From Betaproteobacteria bacterium (GTDB lineage Bacteria; Pseudomonadota; Gammaproteobacteria; Burkholderiales; Casimicrobiaceae), in contig BOKS01000001.1 in NCBI GenBank assembly GCA_016861105.1, forward strand, positions 62,001-126,000: DNA of 64,000 nucleotides. The letters run 5' to 3'. Below are positions 59,126 through 64,000 of the stretch, in pieces. Position numbers and translations under genes: made by a program. Each line of letters begins with the position of its first letter. Position 1 is the first letter of the stretch. The notes below the pieces were generated by a model that was not told the DNA's origin, did not search any database, and saw only the letters and a list, made by a program, of their open reading frames with translations.

Positions 59126-59165
59126 CGGCGTCGGGTTCGGGCGCGCGATTCCGATACGCGCATCG

Positions 59166-61847
59166 ATGACGAGCATCCTGACGTCGCGCTGGCAGGTGGC
59201 GAGCCCGTTGCTCGACGAGCTGCTCGAGCTCGACGTTCCGCAGCGCGACGCGCGGCTCGCCCGTCTGCGCGGCGAGGATCCGGCGCTTGCGGACGCGCTC
59301 GCCGCGCTCCTCGCCGTCGAGCCTGCGATCGAGCGGTCGGGCTTCCTCGAAGGATGGGCGCTGGACGCGCAGGCGGATCCGGCCGAGCCGCTCGCCGGCA
59401 AGCGCATCGGACCCTACGCCCTCGAGCGTCCGCTAGGGCAGGGCGGGATGGGCAGCGTGTGGCTCGCGCGACGCGTCGACGGCCGCTACGAGGGGCAGGT
59501 CGCGATCAAGCTCCTGAACCTCGCCTTGATCGCCCGCGGCGGCGCCGAGCGGTTCCGCCGCGAGGGCCAGGTGCTCGCGAAGCTCGCGCATCCGGGCATC
59601 GCGCGCCTGCTCGACGCGGGCGTCGCGGAGGGCGGCCAGCCGTTCCTCGTGCTCGAGTACGTCGACGGCGAGCCGATCGACCGCTGGTGCGAGCGACGCG
59701 CCCTGGCGCCCGAGGCGCGCGTCCGGCTCTTCCTCGACGTGCTGGCGGCGGTCGACCACGCGCACGGCAGCCTCGTCCTGCATCGCGATCTCAAGCCGGG
59801 CAACATCCTGGTGACGCGCGACGGCGGGGTCAAGCTGCTCGACTTCGGCATCGCGAAGCTCCTCGACGCGAGCGAGCGCAGCGCCGGCGCGACGGAGCTG
59901 ACCCGCGCGGCGGGCCGGGCCTTCACGCCCGAGTACGCGGCGCCGGAGCAGGTTCGCGGCGAGGACCTCACGACCGCCACCGACGTCTATGCGCTGGGCG
60001 TGCTGCTCTACCGGCTGCTGAGCGGCGAGCATCCGACGACGAAGCCCTCCAGCAACCCGGTCGACGCGCTGCGGGCCGTCGTCGACGCCGAGCCGGCGCC
60101 CGTGTCGCAGGCGGCATCGCGCACGGGAGCCGCGTCGCGGACCGCGCTCTCCGGCGGCGACCTGGACAACATCGTCGCGAAGGCGCTCAGGAAGGCGCCG
60201 CGCGAGCGCTACGCCAATGCCGCCGCCTTCGCCGACGACCTCGGCCGCTACCTGCGGCGCGAGCCGGTGTCGGCGCGGCCGGACTCGCGCGGCTACCGGC
60301 TGCGCAAGTTCGTCGAGCGGCACCGGTGGGGGGTCGGCGCGGCCTCGGCCACGCTGCTTGCGTTGCTCGCCGGCGTGGTCGCCACGACCTGGCAGGCGAT
60401 CGAGGCGCGGCGCGAGCGCGACCAGGCGCTCTTCCAGGCCGAGCGGGCGCTCGCCAGGGGAAGCCTCGTCGAGCTGATGCTCGGCGCCATGGGGTCGGCC
60501 GAGCGGGCGCTGACGCAAAGCGAGGTGCTCGACCGCAGCGTGGCGATCGTCGAGAAGCGGTTCATGCGCGACCCGCGCATCGCGGTCGACCTGCTGCTGC
60601 CGATCGCCGGCCAGTACATGTCGCTCGGCAACACGACCAGGGAGTACGAGGTGATGCAGCGCGCGGCGAGCGTCGCGAGGGCCAGCGGCGACGCGCGGCT
60701 GATCGCGTCGGTCGCCTGCAACACCGTCGAGACCGAACTCTACCGCGGGCGGCGCGACCTCGCCCGCGAGCAGCTCGAGCTCGGGCGCCGCGCGCTGGCG
60801 GAGCTTCATCGGCCGCCGCTCGGCACGGTGCTGTCGTGCTCGTTCGCCGAGGCGGAGATCGCGCGCCGCGACGAGGACTACGAGCGGTCGGTCGCGCTCG
60901 CCCGCGCAAGCCTCGCCCTCGCCGAGCGCGAGCGGTACACGCAGGGCAACCTGTACCCCAAGCTCCTCGGCTTCCTGAGCGTCGTGCAGCAGGGCGCGGG
61001 CGACGTGGCCGCAAGCCACGCGACGCTGAAGCGCCTGCAGGCGTTCCAGGAGAAGCTCGGCCGAAGCGGAACCGTCGACGAGCTGGGCCAGCTTCGTGCC
61101 GAGGCCGTGCTGCTCGCGGCGATGGGCGAGCACGCGGCCGCCCGGCGGATGATCGACGAAATTGTCGTGCAGTGGCCCGCGCGCAGCGGCGGCGACACCG
61201 CGCCGCCGCCGATCACGCTCACGCAAGCCACGCTCGCGCACCGCCTGGGCGATCTCGACACGGCGCATCGCGTCGTCGAGGAGACGATCGCGCGCTGGCA
61301 CGCGCTCGGGGGCACCCAGGACGTCGTCAGCGCGCAGTTCGCGCTGGCCCGCGTCCTCGTGCACCAAGGCCGCCTCGACGAGGCCGAGCGCGTGCTCGCC
61401 CCCATCGAGGCCGCGGGGGCGCGGGTGCGCCGGTCCTCGCAGTTCACGGTCCCCACGGCCAGGGCGGAGCTGCTGCTCGCGCGCGGAGCCCTGCGCGAGG
61501 CCGCGCAGACCATCGAGCGCGAGGTCGCGCTCCTCGGCGGGAAGGACGCGCCGCACCTCGCCAGCGCGCTGCGCGTGGCCGCCTCCGTGCACCTCGCGGC
61601 CGGCGACGCCCTGCTCGCGCGGGAGCGAGCCGCCAGCGCCGCTGCGGTCGCCGAGCGGGTCGCCCGCGATCCGGCGCGAAGCGGCGACGTCGGCGAAGCG
61701 CTGCTGCTCGCGGCGCGCGCGCTGCAGGCGCTCGGCGAGCACGCTGCCGCGGTCGACGGCGCGCGCCGGGCACTGCCGCGCCTCGCGGCCGGGCTGGGCG
61801 AAGGACACGCGCTGACGCGCGAGGCACTGGCGCTTTCGCAGCGCTGA
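59166..61847 (+). CDS. Membrane Ser/Thr protein kinase with helical-repeat C-terminus
   Basis: The 893-residue protein has a complete kinase domain: GQGGMGSVWLARR, VAIKLL (Lys115), LHRDLKPGNILVTRDGG (Asp208), LLDFGIAKLL (Asp226) and FTPEYAAPEQVRGED. A transmembrane segment lies at about 387-409 (WGVGAASATLLALLAGVVAT), and a roughly 480-residue helical-repeat (TPR-like) extracellular or periplasmic domain follows. The layout (sigma factor then kinase) suggests kinase control of the sigma factor; the repeat domain may sense a ligand. Convergent with the S74 gene at 61872. Confidence 0.85.
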   Translation: MTSILTSRWQVASPLLDELLELDVPQRDARLARLRGEDPALADALAALLAVEPAIERSGFLEGWALDAQADPAEPLAGKRIGPYALERPLGQGGMGSVWLARRVDGRYEGQVAIKLLNLALIARGGAERFRREGQVLAKLAHPGIARLLDAGVAEGGQPFLVLEYVDGEPIDRWCERRALAPEARVRLFLDVLAAVDHAHGSLVLHRDLKPGNILVTRDGGVKLLDFGIAKLLDASERSAGATELTRAAGRAFTPEYAAPEQVRGEDLTTATDVYALGVLLYRLLSGEHPTTKPSSNPVDALRAVVDAEPAPVSQAASRTGAASRTALSGGDLDNIVAKALRKAPRERYANAAAFADDLGRYLRREPVSARPDSRGYRLRKFVERHRWGVGAASATLLALLAGVVATTWQAIEARRERDQALFQAERALARGSLVELMLGAMGSAERALTQSEVLDRSVAIVEKRFMRDPRIAVDLLLPIAGQYMSLGNTTREYEVMQRAASVARASGDARLIASVACNTVETELYRGRRDLAREQLELGRRALAELHRPPLGTVLSCSFAEAEIARRDEDYERSVALARASLALAERERYTQGNLYPKLLGFLSVVQQGAGDVAASHATLKRLQAFQEKLGRSGTVDELGQLRAEAVLLAAMGEHAAARRMIDEIVVQWPARSGGDTAPPPITLTQATLAHRLGDLDTAHRVVEETIARWHALGGTQDVVSAQFALARVLVHQGRLDEAERVLAPIEAAGARVRRSSQFTVPTARAELLLARGALREAAQTIEREVALLGGKDAPHLASALRVAASVHLAAGDALLARERAASAAAVAERVARDPARSGDVGEALLLAARALQALGEHAAAVDGARRALPRLAAGLGEGHALTREALALSQR

Positions 61848-61871
61848 GGAGTGCGGGTCGTGCGGATGCCG

Positions 61872-63224
61872 TCACCGCGCATCCGGGCTGACGTCGCGCG
61901 TCCCGAGCAGGTGCGAGACCACGCGGCGAAGCTCGGCGATCTCGCGCGCCTGGGCGGCGACCTTCGCGTGCAACCCCTGGAGGGCGGCGAGCGCGACGCC
62001 GTGCATGTTGTTGGTCGCGATGGTCTTCGCGTCGGTGCCGAGGCGGAACGCCGCGTGGAAGTCCTGGGCGGTGGGGCCGAGCTGGCGCGGGGCCGGGTCG
62101 GCCCCCTTCAGCGTGTACGAGTACATGGGCATCGCCGCGAGGCGCTCGAGGATCTCCTCGCCGTTCGCCGGCTCGAAGTTCTCCTTGCCGTCGCGGTCGC
62201 TGTTGCAGATCCAGCCGACCTGTCCGGGATCGAGCCTGCAGAGGTTCGTGCCCAGCCCGGCAGCGTTGATCGCGGTGGTGAAGTTGACGCCGCCGGTGGC
62301 GCGCACGCCGAACAGGTTGTCGTCGAGGAACTCGAAGACCTGCGATCTCGAGTCCGCCCAGATGAACGATCCGTCCCCGGTCGCGCGCGCGTTGTGGCCG
62401 GCGGCGAAGCTGAGTTGGCCGCTCGCAACGTTGTTGAGGCCGCCAGCAACCGTGCTGAGTTGGCCACTCGCGAGGTTGTTGCCGCCACCGACCACCGTGC
62501 TGAGCCCGTTGCTCGCCTCGTTGTCCGTGCCTCCGGCGACGGTGCTCCGGGCGCCACTGGCGACGTTGTTGCCGCCTCCGGCAACGGTGCTGCGGTCGCC
62601 ACTTGCGCGGTTGTTCGCTCCGCCTGCAACGACGCTGTAGCTGCTGCTCGCAGTATTGCCCAGCCCCCCGGAGACCGTCGCGCCCGGGACGTCGGCCACG
62701 GTCCCCGCGGCGTCGCCGGCCAGGTTGCCCTGTCCGCCCGCGACCGTCCCGAAATCGTCGGTGACCCGGTTGGGCAGGTTCGTGCTGCCCCCGCCGGAAA
62801 TCGTCGCCCCGAAGACGAAAGGAGCTACCGAATTGGCCGCCTTTCCTCCGATCACGTTCGGAGTGTTCGAGCTGGGCTCGTACCGCATCACCCGGCTTCC
62901 ACCGACCCGGATGTCGAGGGGCTGGAATTCGCTCGTACCCAGCACGCCGGGTCCACCGAACGCGTTGCCGCCCTGCTGGAACACCGTCTTGTCGGCCAGG
63001 CGATTGAGGAACGCCGCCATCTGGTCGCGCCGCACGAACTGTCCGGGGCAGTACTGCGTCGCGGTGCACCCCAGCGTCACGCCGCGGTTGAGCAGCCACT
63101 GGATGCCGGGGCAGAACGGATCGTCCGCCCCGACGTCGTCGAACGGCGTGCAGGTCTGGGCGCGCGCCGGGAGGGCGGCGGAGGCGACGGCGAGCGCGAG
63201 GACCATCAGCAGGTGACGGCGCAT
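61872..63224 (-). CDS. Secreted SLH-like / YadA-like head / peptidase S74 protein
   Basis: The 450-residue paralogue of the 2236 protein has a signal peptide (ending PARAQ), an SLH-like module with four cysteines (TPFDDV, GVTLGC, QYCPGQFVRRDQM), and a head built of 15-residue units of the form STVAGGGNNVASGAR, at least five in a row. The S74 chaperone begins at SDRDGK (Ser342, Lys347) and contains LGPTAQDFHAAFRLG; a coiled-coil end follows (VAAQAREIAELRRVVSHLL). The Ser-x4-Lys dyad is intact. GAGGAG precedes ATG 63224. Its end is convergent with the kinase gene, 24 bp away. Confidence 0.82.
   Translation of the reverse strand: MRRHLLMVLALAVASAALPARAQTCTPFDDVGADDPFCPGIQWLLNRGVTLGCTATQYCPGQFVRRDQMAAFLNRLADKTVFQQGGNAFGGPGVLGTSEFQPLDIRVGGSRVMRYEPSSNTPNVIGGKAANSVAPFVFGATISGGGSTNLPNRVTDDFGTVAGGQGNLAGDAAGTVADVPGATVSGGLGNTASSSYSVVAGGANNRASGDRSTVAGGGNNVASGARSTVAGGTDNEASNGLSTVVGGGNNLASGQLSTVAGGLNNVASGQLSFAAGHNARATGDGSFIWADSRSQVFEFLDDNLFGVRATGGVNFTTAINAAGLGTNLCRLDPGQVGWICNSDRDGKENFEPANGEEILERLAAMPMYSYTLKGADPAPRQLGPTAQDFHAAFRLGTDAKTIATNNMHGVALAALQGLHAKVAAQAREIAELRRVVSHLLGTRDVSPDAR
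62400..62655 (-). repeat. 45-bp tandem repeat encoding the protein head
   Basis: About five to six copies of a 45-bp unit, each beginning with a GTTGTTG-like block on the plus strand, encode consecutive 15-residue GG-N-ASG units within the S74 gene. The units vary, mostly at third codon positions, so the array is an old protein repeat and not a recent DNA duplication. Confidence 0.75.
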
Positions 63225-63292
63225 GGCGGACTCCTCTTCGTGCATCGGAACCTGCCCGGGGATATCGCGAAACGACGACCGATTCCGACACG

Positions 63293-64000
63293 TCACCGTC
63301 GCGAACGTGCGAGCTCCGCCACCTGCCGCCGCAACGCCGCGAGCTCCCGCTGCTGGGCCTGCAGCGCCTGCTCGAGGGCGGTGTTGCGCGCCTCGAGCTT
63401 CGCGTTGAGCCCCTGGATCGCTGCGAGGGCCACGCCGTCCAGGTTGAGCGTCGCGACCATGCGCCGGTCCCCACCGAGGCCGAACGCCGCGTGGAAGTCC
63501 TGTGCCGTCGGTCCGAGCATGCGCGGCGCGTCGTCGATGCCGCGGACGGTCCAGCTGTAGAGCGGCATCGACGCGAGCCGGTCGAGAACGTCGCGGCTGT
63601 CCACGGGCCGGTAGTTCTCCTTGCTCTCGCGGTCGCTGAAGCACTGCCAGCCGACCACGCCCGGTGCGAGATCGCAGTACTGCAGCGGAGCACCCGAGCC
63701 GGCCCCGATCGCCGCGACGAACCTGATGCCGCCGGTGGCCCGGACGTGGAAGCTGTTCGCCGTCGACGTGCCGAAGTCGAAGCTCCGGTGGTCGGACCAC
63801 ACGAACGCGCCGTCCGCCGTCGCCTTGGCGCGCTGGCCGGCCGCGAAGCTGAAGACCCCGCTCGCGAGGTTGTCCTGGCCGCCTGCCACGGTGCTGGCCG
63901 TGCCCGTGGCCCTGTTGATGTTGCCGCCTGCGATGCTGCTGAACGCTCCGCTCGCGAAACCGGCGTTGCCCCCGGCGATGGTGCTTCGGTCGCCCGTCGC
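63293..64000 (-). CDS. Second head/S74 protein, N-terminus cut by window edge
   Basis: The frame is open to the window edge, so the N-terminal part is missing. The visible 235 residues hold head repeats (RSTIAGGNAGFASGAFS, TVAGGQDNLASGVFS), a VRATGG link, the S74 domain (FSDRESKENYRPVD with the Ser-x4-Lys dyad, LGPTAQDFHAAFGLGGDRRM) and a coiled coil (LEARNTALEQALQAQQRELA). It is a neighbour and close paralogue of the 61872 gene, 68 bp upstream of it on the same strand. Confidence 0.8.
   Translation of the reverse strand, partial: ATGDRSTIAGGNAGFASGAFSSIAGGNINRATGTASTVAGGQDNLASGVFSFAAGQRAKATADGAFVWSDHRSFDFGTSTANSFHVRATGGIRFVAAIGAGSGAPLQYCDLAPGVVGWQCFSDRESKENYRPVDSRDVLDRLASMPLYSWTVRGIDDAPRMLGPTAQDFHAAFGLGGDRRMVATLNLDGVALAAIQGLNAKLEARNTALEQALQAQQRELAALRRQVAELARSRR

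Noticed and set aside
59354-61891. Long frames overlapping the kinase gene in other frames and on the opposite strand
   Set aside because: They lack domains and are shadows of the kinase coding frame.
62400-62655. CRISPR-like or DNA-level tandem repeat
   Set aside because: The 45-bp units stay in frame and vary mostly at third codon positions, so they are protein head repeats.

Overview
The window is very GC-rich (about 70% by eye), densely packed DNA with short intergenic gaps and many 4-bp start/stop overlaps (ATGA, GTGA). It looks like a chromosomal segment of a betaproteobacterium of Burkholderiales/Rhodocyclales type, probably a soil or water organism. The best lineage marker is elongation factor P with arginine at position 32, directly downstream of its arginine rhamnosyltransferase EarP. 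A phasin-like protein, a GlxA-type regulator, the NMT1-type ABC transporters and a TrpX-type ABC_sub_bind relic fit the same group. No rRNA, tRNA, CRISPR array, integrase or transposase was seen.

Layout. 1-4.5 kb: a cut-off AraC-type regulator, a methyltransferase, and two secreted proteins with S-layer-homology-like modules. The first also has a YadA-like head and a self-cleaving peptidase S74 chaperone domain. 4.6-6.4 kb: earP-efp. 6.4-9.1 kb: a DsbA-type oxidoreductase, a VOC protein and an aldehyde dehydrogenase. 9.2-14.0 kb: a trehalose operon (otsA-otsB-GH15) whose OtsA carries an unusual membrane sensor-like N-terminus. 14.3-17.1 kb: a guanidinium-exporter homologue and an NMT1-type ABC transporter. 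17.3-20.1 kb: alkylation repair (Ada/AlkA hybrid, Ogt) and a DMT exporter. 20.1-21.9 kb: ECF sigma, Tat-exported ferritin-like protein and cytochrome c. 21.9-26.9 kb: a broken phosphoesterase, a CalB-type aldehyde dehydrogenase, a Gln-type thiol dioxygenase overlapping a class III CoA-transferase, and a GST. 27.2-33.2 kb: a six-gene catabolic operon (ABC importer, epimerase, LarA-family racemase, hydroxyacid dehydrogenase).

From 33.2 to 57.0 kb every gene is on the minus strand. It starts with DUF2868/DUF3482, a lytic transglycosylase, a ketopantoate reductase and a BMP-type binding protein. Then follows a long run of small single-domain genes: GNAT acetyltransferases, GFA, VOC, YCII, DUF1330, DUF488, NUDIX and others. 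That run includes a stand-alone encapsulated-ferritin homologue without a visible cargo tag, a relic of an ABC_sub_bind protein, a half-length YbaK and a 75-bp inverted repeat. 57.2-64 kb: a methyltransferase, an ECF sigma factor with a membrane Ser/Thr kinase carrying a long repeat-like C-terminus, and, convergent to them, two more head/S74 proteins, the last cut by the window edge.

The most unusual points are the three S74 proteins with a conserved Ser-x4-Lys dyad and a cysteine-bearing SLH-like module, the OtsA fusion, the tag-less EncFtn, the probable 3-mercaptopropionate gene pair, the LarA operon, and promoters placed 7-8 nt upstream of start codons, two of which lead into mini-ORFs whose stop overlaps a GTG start. 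All function calls rest on reading motifs by eye; no database search was run.
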